This document shows, piece after piece, positions 8,214 to 17,175 of a stretch of 64,000 nucleotides of DNA. The stretch covers positions 1 through 64,000 of the forward strand of contig ONAY01000013.1 of the NCBI GenBank assembly GCA_900315895.1, given 5' to 3'. Position 1 is the stretch's first letter; every line of letters starts with the position of its first letter. The translations under genes and the position numbers were made by a program. Source of the DNA: an uncultured Eubacteriales bacterium (lineage in GTDB: Bacteria; Bacillota; Clostridia; Peptostreptococcales; Anaerovoracaceae). A model generated the notes under the pieces. It worked only from the letters and a program-made list of their open reading frames with translations, did no database searches and was not told the DNA's origin.

Positions 8214-8913
8214 AATTGATACTGAGCTTAAAAAAGCGCTGGAAATAGCGTATGATGAAAAATGGGATGCATATGAAGCCGAAAATGCAAGTGGTGAGGA
8301 ATTTATTTTTCCTGAAGGATACAATGAGAAGGTTCTGAATCAATGTTTTAAGGTGCTTAACGCTGGAAACGGTATGGATGCAGGAGAGACATCTGTAATG
8401 GGTTTTAACACGAAGCCTCGTTTTAAAAGAGCTTTGCTGGTTGCAGTGCTTGTAGCGGTAATGCTTATCGGAACGGCTGCAGCATATGCCGTTACACATC
8501 CGGAGATAGTATACAATATAAAGAAGAGCATCACGGAATGGGCATTTCAATTTCAACAGACAGATCCAGTAACTGTCGCTAACGAGTTTACTCCCTTGAA
8601 GCCTGAACTGCCGGTGGGATTTGCTTTAAGTGAAGAAACCAACACAGAGCACAGCTATGCAGCAATATATGAAGATGGTAATGGGCATATCATATACTAC
8701 GATCAAAACGAGGCAGATGGTTTGGGACTGAACATTGACGGTGAAGTGGAAATCAAAGAAATTGAGATAAGCGGATATAAAGGGGTTTCTTATAAAAAGT
8801 ACGATGACTGGGTCATCATCTGGAACAACGGCTATTATGTTCTCGAGCTGACTGGAAATGTGGAATATGACATACTTTTTAAAATCGCAGACAGTATAAT
8901 GTGGGTAGGTTAA
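8206..8913 (+). CDS. Membrane anti-sigma factor with DUF4367-like domain
   Basis: Predicted single-span regulator of the preceding sigma factor (235 aa). An N-terminal cytoplasmic helical part (about 1-72) would bind the sigma factor. A hydrophobic segment at about residues 76-97 crosses the membrane. The outer domain ends in the DUF4367-like pattern W-N-N-G-Y-Y-V-L-E-L-T-G-N-x5-L-F-K-I-A-D-S-I. The start overlaps the sigma gene, fitting co-translation. There is no zinc-binding H-x3-C-x2-C motif, so it is not a ZAS-type anti-sigma. The external signal is unknown; the secreted proteins nearby may be part of the stimulus or the response. Confidence 0.8.
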   Translation: MDKIDTELKKALEIAYDEKWDAYEAENASGEEFIFPEGYNEKVLNQCFKVLNAGNGMDAGETSVMGFNTKPRFKRALLVAVLVAVMLIGTAAAYAVTHPEIVYNIKKSITEWAFQFQQTDPVTVANEFTPLKPELPVGFALSEETNTEHSYAAIYEDGNGHIIYYDQNEADGLGLNIDGEVEIKEIEISGYKGVSYKKYDDWVIIWNNGYYVLELTGNVEYDILFKIADSIMWVG

Positions 8914-8993
8914 AAGCAAATTGGGAAAAGTAGAGAAAAAATATTGCATAATTATATTTATTATGAGAAGTCAATTTAGGACAGAAAGAGTCG

Positions 8994-9502
8994 ATGATGA
9001 ATAAAGTGTTAAAGAAGAGCACAGCCTTTTGCTTAATAGTAACTATACTATTATCTGTTAATACAATTGCGTTTGCTGATTCCGTCGAAACAGCATCAAT
9101 GGGTGAAAAAGCGGTCTTGTCAGAATTATAGAAGTAGAAGATGCAATGAACGGAGCTCCTGCAGGGGTCACTTTTGGAGGAGAAGTAACTACAAGTGGAA
9201 GTTATGCGTTAACTGGTGCTGGTGCAACGGCTGCGACAAGTGCCATTGGTATTGCGGTTGGTGTTGAGGGTACTGCTGCTTATATTTTGCTGTGTGTTAC
9301 TACAGCAATTAGCCTCGGTGCCAGTTGCATTTATTGGGAGAAAAGGATTGCATACGGAGAAGATAGTAACTACTATTATACTAGAACAAAGTTAAGGTTA
9401 TATACTGATTCTGCACATAATCATCCTTTAGGAGTATGGAAAATAGTGTATAACAAAAAATCAAAGAATAGTGGTGCATCCACTGGAGAAGACGAAATCT
9501 GA
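8994..9502 (+). pseudogene. Exported hydrophobic protein, frameshifted
   Basis: The ATG at 8994 opens a clear signal peptide (MMNKVLKKSTAFCLIVTILL, cleavage near IAFADS) that stops after 45 residues at 9129-9131. A second frame covers the rest from about 9120 to 9502, rich in Ala/Gly/Thr with a hydrophobic core (about 9190-9330) and a polar tail. Joining the two by adding one base near 9125 gives a continuous protein of about 169 residues. I therefore read one gene with a one-base deletion. The alternative is a short secreted 45-mer followed by an independent ORF from 9146. It lies just downstream of the anti-sigma gene. Confidence 0.6.
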
Positions 9503-9876
9503 TTAGCGATAAAGTAAAGAATAAAAGATTAATAATTACTATTCTTGCATCGAGTGTATTATTGTTCATATTTGCATTTGTAATCTCAGATGGGAACGCT
9601 TTTTTTGCAGCTGGTATAGCCATAATTCCACTTCCAACATATTGTTTATATGATAAAATATGCGTAATTCGAAAATTAAAGAAATATGGTGTCGAAGGTC
9701 GGTTACTTCGAAAAGAAGGATTAGTGAATTTAATGATTATGGAGGTTATATTTTCGTCAGGCATATGTACAATTACAAATGGCAAAATGAAATATGCTAC
9801 TATTGGAGTGAAAATTTATGGTATGTTAGATCTTATATTGATAGAAAGCATTGTAAAGCAGCAAGACAATAATTAG
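9499..9876 (+). CDS. Small membrane protein, start uncertain
   Basis: The frame encodes two hydrophobic segments close together (about 9526-9650), then a basic region (CVIRKLKKYGVEGRLLRK) and a short C-terminal hydrophobic part, ending Q-Q-D-N-N. No ATG, GTG or TTG lies in frame between the stop at 9469 and a TTG at 9562, yet the first membrane segment begins before 9562. The plausible start is therefore a non-standard codon at 9499 (CTG, with GGAG upstream), or the gene is damaged like its neighbour. The function is not recognised. Confidence 0.4.
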   Translation: MISDKVKNKRLIITILASSVLLFIFAFVISDGNAFFAAGIAIIPLPTYCLYDKICVIRKLKKYGVEGRLLRKEGLVNLMIMEVIFSSGICTITNGKMKYATIGVKIYGMLDLILIESIVKQQDNN

Positions 9877-9908
9877 ATTAAATGAAATGAGGCAAATTAA
9901 CTAGCAAT

Positions 9909-9940
9909 AAAACGCACAAACTATTGATTTTGTGCGTTTT
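9909..9940. terminator. Rho-independent terminator
   Basis: Perfect 12-bp inverted repeat AAAACGCACAAA (9909-9920) and TTTGTGCGTTTT (9929-9940) with an 8-nt loop. A/T runs on both sides let it work in both directions. It closes the sigma-factor neighbourhood. Confidence 0.85.
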
Positions 9941-9952
9941 ATGTATTATAAT
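9924..9952 (+). promoter_or_regulatory. Sigma-A-type promoter for fic gene
   Basis: TTGATT (9924-9929), a 17-nt spacer and TATAAT (9947-9952). The start point would fall near 9959, giving a short leader with AAAGGAG before the ATG at 9985. The -35 box lies in the loop and right arm of the preceding terminator. Confidence 0.7.
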
Positions 9953-9984
9953 TACATTGTAAAACTCATAAAGGAGACAATGTC

Positions 9985-11133
9985 ATGAATAATCGAGCAG
10001 GCAAATCAGTTCAGAACTTCAGTGGTGAAAGTAAGTATTATTCATTTTATCCTAATCCTTTGCCGCCTAAACCAGAAATCGAAATCGATACAGAGATGCA
10101 GCAGCTTTTGATTGATGCACATAAAAAGCTAGCGTTACTGAATGGACTTTCCGACCGGATCCCAAATAAGGATCTGTTCATATTCATGTATGTCAGGAAG
10201 GAAGCGTTGGTATCTTCACAGATCGAAGGAACACAGTGCACTCTGGAAGATGTGCTGAATCCTGAGATTGATGAAAATACAAATGCTGATGTTTCCGATG
10301 TCGTGAATTATGTTCGTGCAATCAATTTTGCCATTAAACGTATGGATGATCTGCCGCTGTGCAACAGACTTATCCGTGAAACGCATGGGGTGCTGATGGA
10401 TAGCGTCAGAGGCGGAGACAAAACTCCAGGAGAATTCCGTGTTTCACAAAACTGGATAGGAGGTGTAGGGAGCACATTAAAGAATGCCAGATACATTCCG
10501 CCCAATCCGGAAGATATGATCGTATGCTTATCAGATTTTGAGAAGTTCATGAATGCAGATGACAACACTGATCCTTTAATCAAGGCTGCACTGCTGCATT
10601 ATCAGTTTGAAACTATACATCCATTCCTTGATGGAAATGGCCGTCTGGGACGCTTGCTTATAACACTGTTCCTGATGGGAATGCATGAGATCTCATCGCC
10701 GGTATTATATCTGTCCTGTTATCTTAAATCCAACCGTATTGAGTATTATGACAGGATGAGCGAAGTCAGGAAGTCTGGAAATTATGAGCAGTGGATCAAA
10801 TTCTTCCTCCGCGGCATTGCAGAAACAGCTGAAGATGCGACTGAAACCATAGATAAGCTGATTGCTCTGCATCAGAAAAACGAGACAAAGCTTCAGGATG
10901 TGCCGACCCGCTCACGTCAAAATATATTGAATCTGTTTGCTTATATAGAACAGAACCCAATAATCGAAACAGTAAAAACTGCTTCTGCACTTGGACTTTC
11001 CAGGAATGGTACAGCGAACTACATAGAAATGCTTTGCGACAGGGGGATCCTAAAGTATTCCACAAAATCAGGAAAAGCATTAGTGTTTGCGTATGAGGAG
11101 TATCTGGATATTTTGAGGAAGGATACTAATTAG
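9985..11133 (+). CDS. Class II Fic-domain protein
   Basis: Fic-family AMP-transferase (382 aa), which usually transfers AMP from ATP to a protein hydroxyl. The catalytic motif H-P-F-L-D-G-N-G-R-L-G-R is complete at about residues 212-223. The N-terminal inhibitory helix S-S-Q-I-E-G at about residues 77-82 marks the class II arrangement, in which the Glu blocks the ATP site. A C-terminal winged-helix-like region (I-I-E-T-V-K-T-A-S-A-L-G-L-S-R) follows. It has its own promoter and no antitoxin partner, consistent with intramolecular inhibition. Its place at the head of a conflict-gene cluster fits a toxin or stress-effector role. Confidence 0.9.
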   Translation: MNNRAGKSVQNFSGESKYYSFYPNPLPPKPEIEIDTEMQQLLIDAHKKLALLNGLSDRIPNKDLFIFMYVRKEALVSSQIEGTQCTLEDVLNPEIDENTNADVSDVVNYVRAINFAIKRMDDLPLCNRLIRETHGVLMDSVRGGDKTPGEFRVSQNWIGGVGSTLKNARYIPPNPEDMIVCLSDFEKFMNADDNTDPLIKAALLHYQFETIHPFLDGNGRLGRLLITLFLMGMHEISSPVLYLSCYLKSNRIEYYDRMSEVRKSGNYEQWIKFFLRGIAETAEDATETIDKLIALHQKNETKLQDVPTRSRQNILNLFAYIEQNPIIETVKTASALGLSRNGTANYIEMLCDRGILKYSTKSGKALVFAYEEYLDILRKDTN

Positions 11134-11270
11134 TGTGATTATTGGAATCATAGAGTATTTGACATGCTGAGAATTATGGAAGGATTATTATAGGGTAAGC
11201 ATTAGTGGCTCATAATCAAGCTATTAAATGCTTTGCTATTAAAATGCAAAATACATATTTGGAGAATAAA

Positions 11271-13313
11271 ATGAAAAAGATAGATTTCCACATACATACA
11301 GTAAAAACGATAAGTGATTCATACTTTGAGTTTTCTTTAGAAAAATTAAAGCAATATGTAATTGAATGTGATATAGATGCAATTGCCATAACAAACCATA
11401 ATTTTTTTGACTTAAATCAATTTTTGTCCATAACGGAAGAGTTAAGAGGGTTATGTACTGTATTCCCGGGAATTGAAATTAATATTGGAGATAATAGCTT
11501 AGGTCATATTCTTTGTATTTCTGAACCTGATAGATTAGATGATTTTAATACAAAATCAACTTTGATTAATGCAGAAATCGAAACTCCAAGTGATTACATA
11601 GGTTTTGAGAAGCTTTCAAATATTTTTGGCGATTTGGAAAACTATTTATGGATACCACACTATGATAAAAAACCGAACGTCAATAAAAGTATAATTAGCA
11701 AAATGGGAGAAAACATTATCTGTGGTGAGGTTCATAGCGCTAAAAAATTCATTTACTGTATAAAGGATGAAAAAGAAAAAACCCCTGTACTGTTTAGCGA
11801 TTGCAGGCTAACAGACTCGACTAATGAATTTCCATCAAGACATACCTTTGTTAATGTAGATGAATTAACAATAAAAGCTATTAAAAGATCTTTATTAAAT
11901 AAAAATAATATTACGCTTAGCGAACAAGAAGGTAATAGTAGGTATAATATTCTTTCGGATTTGATAATTTCTTCTGGATTAAATGTAATATTAGGTGGAA
12001 GGTCGTCGGGGAAAACATATACTTTAAATAGAATAGCTGAGAACAATGATAATATCAAATATATTAAACAGTTTGAATTATTAGAAAGAGATACTGAGAA
12101 AGCAGCGCAAAAGTTTAATGAAAGAATAGCAGCGAAACAAAGTAGTATATCAAAGGACTATTTTCAACTATTTGCTCAAGTAATTGATGATATAAAAACC
12201 GTATCAATAGATGATGATACTAAAAGAATTGAAAAGTATATTAATTCATTAAAAAAGCATGCAAGTGAGCAAAATAGGAAAGATCAATTTTCAAGGAGTA
12301 CCTTATATTCAGAAACAAAATATTCAATAGATAATTTAGAAACACTACAAAATGTAATAGATTCCGTAAAAGTTTTAATAGATGCAAAAAGATATAGTAA
12401 TATTATTGAGAAATATTTACAAAAGGAAGATTTGACTAAATTATACGTGGATTTAATTACGCAATATAATAAAGAAAAGGAATTAGTGTTAAAAAAGGAA
12501 TGGATAAACGAATTCATAAATGATGTTCAGCATTCTCTTCAAGCGAGAACATCAATTACTATGGTGAAAGATGTAGATTTTCTTGAAATAAAGAAAAATA
12601 GAAATAAAGTAGAAAAATTTAATGAACTTGCGGAGCTAGTAAAAAAAGAAGCTGTAATACAAAAGAATACACTTGAAGGCTTTACTATACAAGCCACAAA
12701 GAAGCCATTTAAGGGGCCTTTAGAATTAAAAAAAGAAAGTGGCCGAAGAGATGTTGCCTTTTCTGAAATATACGAGCATTACTTAAATAATCCATATAAG
12801 TTTTTGGTGGGCATTATTAATATGCCTGATATTTCAGAAGTGGATTATTATAAGTTTTTTGCAAAAGTGGATTATCAAATCCTTAATAAGTATGGTTTTG
12901 AATTATCTGGGGGAGAACGAGCAGAGTTCAATTTAATACAAGAAATAAACGATGCTTACCAGTATGATATGTTACTGATTGATGAGCCGGAATCATCATT
13001 TGATAATATGTTTTTAAAAGAAAATGTTAATAAAATAATCAAAGATATTTCTTTAGAAATGCCAGTAATTATTGTAACCCATAATAGTACTATTGGTGCA
13101 TCTATTAAACCAGACTACTTAATATATACAAGGCGGTCAATTGATGGTAAGGAAGTTCATTATGAAAGGTATTGTGGTTTACCTAGCAGTAAATATTTGA
13201 TATCCAATTCTGGAGAAAAGATTCAAAATAGAGATATTATGCTTAACTCACTTGAGGCAGGAGAAGAAGCATATGAAGAAAGGAGAGCAGTCTATGATTT
13301 ACTTAAAGAATGA
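11271..13313 (+). CDS. TrlF-like PHP-domain ABC-type ATPase
   Basis: Fusion of an N-terminal PHP phosphoesterase-type domain (D-F-H-I-H-T near residue 4, T-N-H-N, P-G-I-E-I-N, further His/Asp) with an SMC/ABC-type ATPase. Walker A is G-G-R-S-S-G-K-T (about 242), signature L-S-G-G-E-R (about 545), Walker B L-L-I-D-E-P-E (about 567), and a switch histidine lies in V-T-H-N-S-T (about 603). Between them is a long helical, probably coiled-coil region. Length 680 aa. The ATG at 11271 is preferred to 11205 because GGAG lies just upstream. TrlF-like proteins are predicted nucleic-acid-targeting conflict factors. It overlaps a 98-residue gene by 20 nt. Confidence 0.8.
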   Translation: MKKIDFHIHTVKTISDSYFEFSLEKLKQYVIECDIDAIAITNHNFFDLNQFLSITEELRGLCTVFPGIEINIGDNSLGHILCISEPDRLDDFNTKSTLINAEIETPSDYIGFEKLSNIFGDLENYLWIPHYDKKPNVNKSIISKMGENIICGEVHSAKKFIYCIKDEKEKTPVLFSDCRLTDSTNEFPSRHTFVNVDELTIKAIKRSLLNKNNITLSEQEGNSRYNILSDLIISSGLNVILGGRSSGKTYTLNRIAENNDNIKYIKQFELLERDTEKAAQKFNERIAAKQSSISKDYFQLFAQVIDDIKTVSIDDDTKRIEKYINSLKKHASEQNRKDQFSRSTLYSETKYSIDNLETLQNVIDSVKVLIDAKRYSNIIEKYLQKEDLTKLYVDLITQYNKEKELVLKKEWINEFINDVQHSLQARTSITMVKDVDFLEIKKNRNKVEKFNELAELVKKEAVIQKNTLEGFTIQATKKPFKGPLELKKESGRRDVAFSEIYEHYLNNPYKFLVGIINMPDISEVDYYKFFAKVDYQILNKYGFELSGGERAEFNLIQEINDAYQYDMLLIDEPESSFDNMFLKENVNKIIKDISLEMPVIIVTHNSTIGASIKPDYLIYTRRSIDGKEVHYERYCGLPSSKYLISNSGEKIQNRDIMLNSLEAGEEAYEERRAVYDLLKE

Positions 13314-13590
13314 AGCTGGAAAATGCTATTATTATAAAAATGATAAATATTATGAAATAGACAAAATAGATAAAGATGACATTCTCAATTTGATTGATGC
13401 TGCAACTGATGAGAGCATAGTTTTTGAAATGGAGCCATTATCTGAAAAATTTGAAGGTAATGAAGCTCAAAAAATAATATATTCGAAGTTATATGAAAAA
13501 TTTCAAGATTTGGTTGAAAACAGATCTCGCTTTAGAGAAGAAAGCGAGAGAATGTATAAAGAAGCTATTAAAAAGTATAGTGATAAATAA
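13294..13590 (+). CDS. Small partner of TrlF-like ATPase (98 aa)
   Basis: Acidic/basic mixed, helical protein with no membrane segment. The N-terminal third has the look of a small beta sheet (M-I-Y-L-K-N-E and K-C-Y-Y-Y-K-N-D-K-Y-Y), followed by a charged C-terminal helix ending K-K-Y-S-D-K. The ATG at 13294 has AAAGGAGAG upstream; a longer start at 13252 lies deeper in the TrlF gene and is less likely. The 20-nt overlap implies coupled translation and a shared complex. I do not recognise a family; a regulator or immunity-type partner is inference. Confidence 0.65.
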   Translation: MIYLKNEAGKCYYYKNDKYYEIDKIDKDDILNLIDAATDESIVFEMEPLSEKFEGNEAQKIIYSKLYEKFQDLVENRSRFREESERMYKEAIKKYSDK

Positions 13591-13828
13591 TATGAACCAC
13601 ATCTTATAAACAAAATCGTTTAAGTTAATAGAGAATCCTTTTAATAATAATCTTTTTATTGTTTTGGATATGGTTTAGATTAAAAAATATTTGAATTGTA
13701 GAAAACGATAATGAAAATTCAAATTCGACTTTTTAGTTATTGCTTGATTAACTCAAATAATTTTTGACTTATATTGCAATAACTGAAATTTTATGCTAAT
13801 ATCTAAAATAATAGAGGAGGAAACTCAA

Positions 13829-15271
13829 ATGACATGCGAAGAATTAAAGGAATATCTTGAAATCATACAAAGAACAAAATGTGAAACTCAAACGTTGGAG
13901 CTTAAAAGCGCGAAAGTTGATTGTCCGAAGAAGTTATTTGATACGCTGTCCAGTTTTTCTAACCAGGATGATGGTGGAACTATCATTTTTGGAGTTGATG
14001 AGGAACACGAATATAATGAGTGTGGAGTTTATGATCCGCAAGACCTTCAAAAGAAAATCAATGAGCAATGCCTTCAGATGGAGCCGGTAGTCAGGCCACT
14101 CTTGTCTGTATTAGAGAAAGAAGGAAAGACTTTTGTAGCTGCAGAGATACCTGGCATTGATATTTCGGAACGGCCTTGTTATTATCGCGGGAAAGGTCGT
14201 TTAAAAGGATCATATACTCGCATTGGAGATAGTGATGAACCAATGACAGAGTATGAAATATACAGTTATGAAGCATTCCGCAAAAAATATCAGGATGATA
14301 TCAGAACGGTTCATAGGGCAACTATGCATTCCTTGAACCAGAAACAACTGGAGGAATATGTTGAGAAGCTGAAAACGGGGAAATCGAATCTGTCTATATT
14401 AGATGAGGAAACTATATATGAATTAATGAGTATCAAGCGTGATGATGAGATAACATTGACAGCAGTGTTGCTATTCAGCCCTTATCCGCAGGCATATTTT
14501 CCCCAACTATGTATAACTGCGATAGTTGTTCCGGGAACGGAGATGGGCTCTGAAGGCTCTGCGGGAGAGCGGTTCCTGGATAATCAGAGAATAGAAGGTT
14601 CGATTCCGGAAATGTTGGATACTGCAATAACATTCGTACGAAGGAACATGAAGACAAAAACAATTATTAACCCGATAACAGGAAAAAGAGAGGACAGAAC
14701 TGATTATCCAATTACTGCTATAAGAGAAGCAATATTAAATGCCTTAGTACACCGTGATTACAGTATTCATACAGAAGGCATGCCTATTCAGATAATAATG
14801 TTTGATAATAGGATTGAAATACAAAACCCAGGTGGTATATATGGGAGGATAAAGGTCGATCAGCTGGGTAAAGTTCAGCCAGATACGAGGAATCCTGTGC
14901 TGGCAACGGCATTGGAGGTATTGGGAATAACCGAAAACAGATATTCAGGAATACCTACAATAAGGAATGAACTGAACAAATATGGTTTGCCGGACCCCTT
15001 ATTTGCAGATCAGCGGGGGCAGTTTTCAGTAACTTTCTTCAACAGTAATGATAATCAACCTGTAAAAAATGAATTGGACGATAGGGCAAGTGAACTGATT
15101 GAATTTTGTAGAACCCCTCGTACAAGAAAAGAAATAGCAGATTATCTTGGCTTAAGATCGATAACTTATGCCATTCAGGTATATATAATGCCACTTGTTG
15201 AGAAAGGACAAATCAAACTTACCATACCGGATAAACCGAGAAGCACAAAACAATTATACTTTAGCGAGTAA
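13829..15271 (+). CDS. AlbA_2/Schlafen-type domain protein with ATPase-like C-terminus
   Basis: Putative nucleic-acid-binding regulator (480 aa). The N-terminal AlbA_2/Schlafen-like domain shows E-T-Q-T-L-E-L-K-S-A (about residues 18-27) and N-Q-D-D-G-G-T-I-I-F-G-V-D (about 45-57). A GHKL-type ATPase-like segment has A-I-R-E-A-I-L-N-A-L-V-H-R-D-Y-S (about 298-313) and Q-N-P-G-G-I. The C-terminal part looks like a winged helix. The ATG at 13829 has GAGGAGG upstream; 13793 has no site. Such proteins are common as transcription regulators and in defence islands, and its exact role here is unknown. Confidence 0.8.
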   Translation: MTCEELKEYLEIIQRTKCETQTLELKSAKVDCPKKLFDTLSSFSNQDDGGTIIFGVDEEHEYNECGVYDPQDLQKKINEQCLQMEPVVRPLLSVLEKEGKTFVAAEIPGIDISERPCYYRGKGRLKGSYTRIGDSDEPMTEYEIYSYEAFRKKYQDDIRTVHRATMHSLNQKQLEEYVEKLKTGKSNLSILDEETIYELMSIKRDDEITLTAVLLFSPYPQAYFPQLCITAIVVPGTEMGSEGSAGERFLDNQRIEGSIPEMLDTAITFVRRNMKTKTIINPITGKREDRTDYPITAIREAILNALVHRDYSIHTEGMPIQIIMFDNRIEIQNPGGIYGRIKVDQLGKVQPDTRNPVLATALEVLGITENRYSGIPTIRNELNKYGLPDPLFADQRGQFSVTFFNSNDNQPVKNELDDRASELIEFCRTPRTRKEIADYLGLRSITYAIQVYIMPLVEKGQIKLTIPDKPRSTKQLYFSE

Positions 15272-15390
15272 AACACACACTCTCATAATTGATTTGATAG
15301 CTAGTTACCAAAGAGATCGATGTGAAATTAATCCAAAGTTAGCGGGAAGAACACCTTCGTTATGTGAACGGCTGAAATGAGGTTAAAAAG

Positions 15391-16236
15391 ATGTTAGACT
15401 TTATAAAAATAATTAACAGTGACTATGCAGGCGTATTATCCTTGTTTTCGTCACTGGTTATGGTTATTGTCACGATTATTTATGTCAGGCACACTAAGAG
15501 TCAAGCATATTACGCTAGGAAATCAGCTGAACTCGTAGCGAAGCAAATAAAGACGGATAAGCAACCATGTGTTGTCCCACATGTGACTGATTCATATGGA
15601 TCTGCCTGGAATGCCTCTGACTATACACGGATGCAATTAGGATTTTCAATCAAGCTTAAAAATGTTGGTGATTCCCCCGCAATTAACATTTATACGTTAG
15701 CAGATTTTGAATTGCAATTTATTAAAGACTCAGAGGGAAATAAAAAAATGCTTCCGGCATCTTTACTCCCGGGTTTTATACAAGCATTATCTGCAGGAGA
15801 TGAAGTGGATATTGATATCCATTTTGAAACCTCTGAAATTAAAGAACTGGTTTGTGAGTTAAGAAAAACTGCAGAAAAGAACTGGGAACGCATTAGAACT
15901 AACCCTAGCCAAAACCATTATAATGGACCAAATCTTATTATTCGTGTGTTTTTCAAAAACTTAATGGGACAGTGGTGTGAGAGTAGTATTTCCTACGAAA
16001 TTGCGTGGTTGGCATATAAGAATCCGCCTCAACATAAAAAACATAACTTAAACGAAAACACTATTCCACCGAAAGAAATTCATGAAGGTGATAAGTTTAA
16101 GGCTGTATTGTCATCAAATCGTATTGCCCCTTTTGTATTTGAAATGACAAATGAAGAATATGTTACTGATTTGTTACAAAAGTATATAGATGAGAGTCCG
16201 TGGTTATCGACTGTACTTAAAGAAAAATATACTTAA
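15391..16236 (+). CDS. Membrane-anchored protein of unknown function
   Basis: 281 residues with one N-terminal membrane span (about 11-30, L-S-L-F-S-S-L-V-M-V-I-V-T-I-I-Y-V) and a basic/polar linker, then a soluble domain with a beta-rich middle (I-K-L-K-N-V-G-D-S-P-A-I-N-I-Y). The G-D-S-P-A-x-N segment is typical of many small membrane-tethered proteins in variable regions. The start has GAGG upstream. No catalytic motif is visible. It stands alone between the Schlafen-like and TIR-like genes, on the same strand. Confidence 0.65.
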   Translation: MLDFIKIINSDYAGVLSLFSSLVMVIVTIIYVRHTKSQAYYARKSAELVAKQIKTDKQPCVVPHVTDSYGSAWNASDYTRMQLGFSIKLKNVGDSPAINIYTLADFELQFIKDSEGNKKMLPASLLPGFIQALSAGDEVDIDIHFETSEIKELVCELRKTAEKNWERIRTNPSQNHYNGPNLIIRVFFKNLMGQWCESSISYEIAWLAYKNPPQHKKHNLNENTIPPKEIHEGDKFKAVLSSNRIAPFVFEMTNEEYVTDLLQKYIDESPWLSTVLKEKYT

Positions 16237-16388
16237 AATATCACATATAAAAAAACTGCTGAAAACGCCACATCTGATTGCCATATGATGACAAAATATT
16301 CAGCGTATGACCATTCTATGTCATATGAAACACCATTAGTTGAATTTGATATATTGGAAATAGAAGCGGACATGAACAATTTTTCTCA

Positions 16389-16844
16389 GTGGTTAACAAA
16401 AAGAAAAACATTTGTAAGATAGATAGAGGAAGTGCGACAATGCGATATACATATATTACAAAGGCTACACTTCTTAATAGGTTGCGAACAAGGTTGTCAG
16501 CTAGCAAGAACTTTTTACTGATAATAACGGATAAAACTAATTATGACAGAGGAATCTTAAATTGGGAGATTGAGAAAGCGGTTGATTACTATAAATTGCC
16601 AATTATTGTAGCTTATCCAGGGTATTCTAGGATAGGATCACCTGAAGAACTGAGTTATAAATGGCCAAGAGCTTTGGCTGAAAGAATCGAAAACGGAAGG
16701 GCTCATTGTATCCACATTCCGTTTAATAAAGGTCCAATACTGGATGCTATTTGTCAATTTTCTGTTGTTAATGCAAAGTATCCAAAGGGTGGTGCTTTAG
16801 GTCGATACTCAAATGATGCGTATAAAAGCTGGGGATTAATGTAA
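16389..16844 (+). CDS. TIR-like (ThsB/DUF1863-type) domain protein, probably incomplete
   Basis: The core resembles the TIR-like domain found in Thoeris ThsB-type proteins: a helix with L-L-N-R-L-R-T-R-L, strand N-F-L-L-I-I-T-D-K-T, then N-W-E-I-E-K-A-V-D-Y-Y-K-L-P-I-I-V, and a later H-C-I-H-I-P-F segment. The first strand-helix-strand unit expected before it is missing or unrecognisable, and the GTG at 16389 lacks a good ribosome site; a 45-codon frame at 16285-16422 overlaps it. I think the gene is N-terminally decayed, or starts at an internal ATG (16440) and is a short variant. No ThsA partner is adjacent. Confidence 0.5.
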   Translation: MVNKKKNICKIDRGSATMRYTYITKATLLNRLRTRLSASKNFLLIITDKTNYDRGILNWEIEKAVDYYKLPIIVAYPGYSRIGSPEELSYKWPRALAERIENGRAHCIHIPFNKGPILDAICQFSVVNAKYPKGGALGRYSNDAYKSWGLM

Positions 16845-17175
16845 TTATTGAAAAAACGTGGATAATGAATGCGATGTTATATAGGCACTCTTTTGATATA
16901 TTGAAGTATATACAGGATCTTTCTGAGGCAAATAATTATCGGTAGACGCAATGATCTGCGTAGGAAGTACAAAGATCGGGCTGAAAACAATTTAGTTTTT
17001 TTAATAAATAAGTGGTAATGATATACCCAAGTCTTGAAAGACATATAATTGCATTTAGTCATTTTGTCTGTTTTTGGCACCGAAATGACAATTCAAGCGA
17101 GTTATCCTAAACTATTTTATAATTTTAACGGAATACAAATCAGGTATAATAATGTTTTGATTGGGAGGGAGTAAT
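16845..17175. other. Gene-poor stretch with possible decayed coding
   Basis: Two short frames (about 16869-16950 and about 16940-17020) look like fragments but have no family resemblance. TATAAT at 17145-17150 is a possible -10 box for the gene at 17176, with a poor -35. No inverted repeat of note was seen. Confidence 0.4.

Noticed and set aside
9105..9130. Programmed -1 frameshift signal in the split exported gene
   Set aside because: The A run has only five A and no X-XXY-YYZ heptamer in the right frame, so a mutation is more likely.
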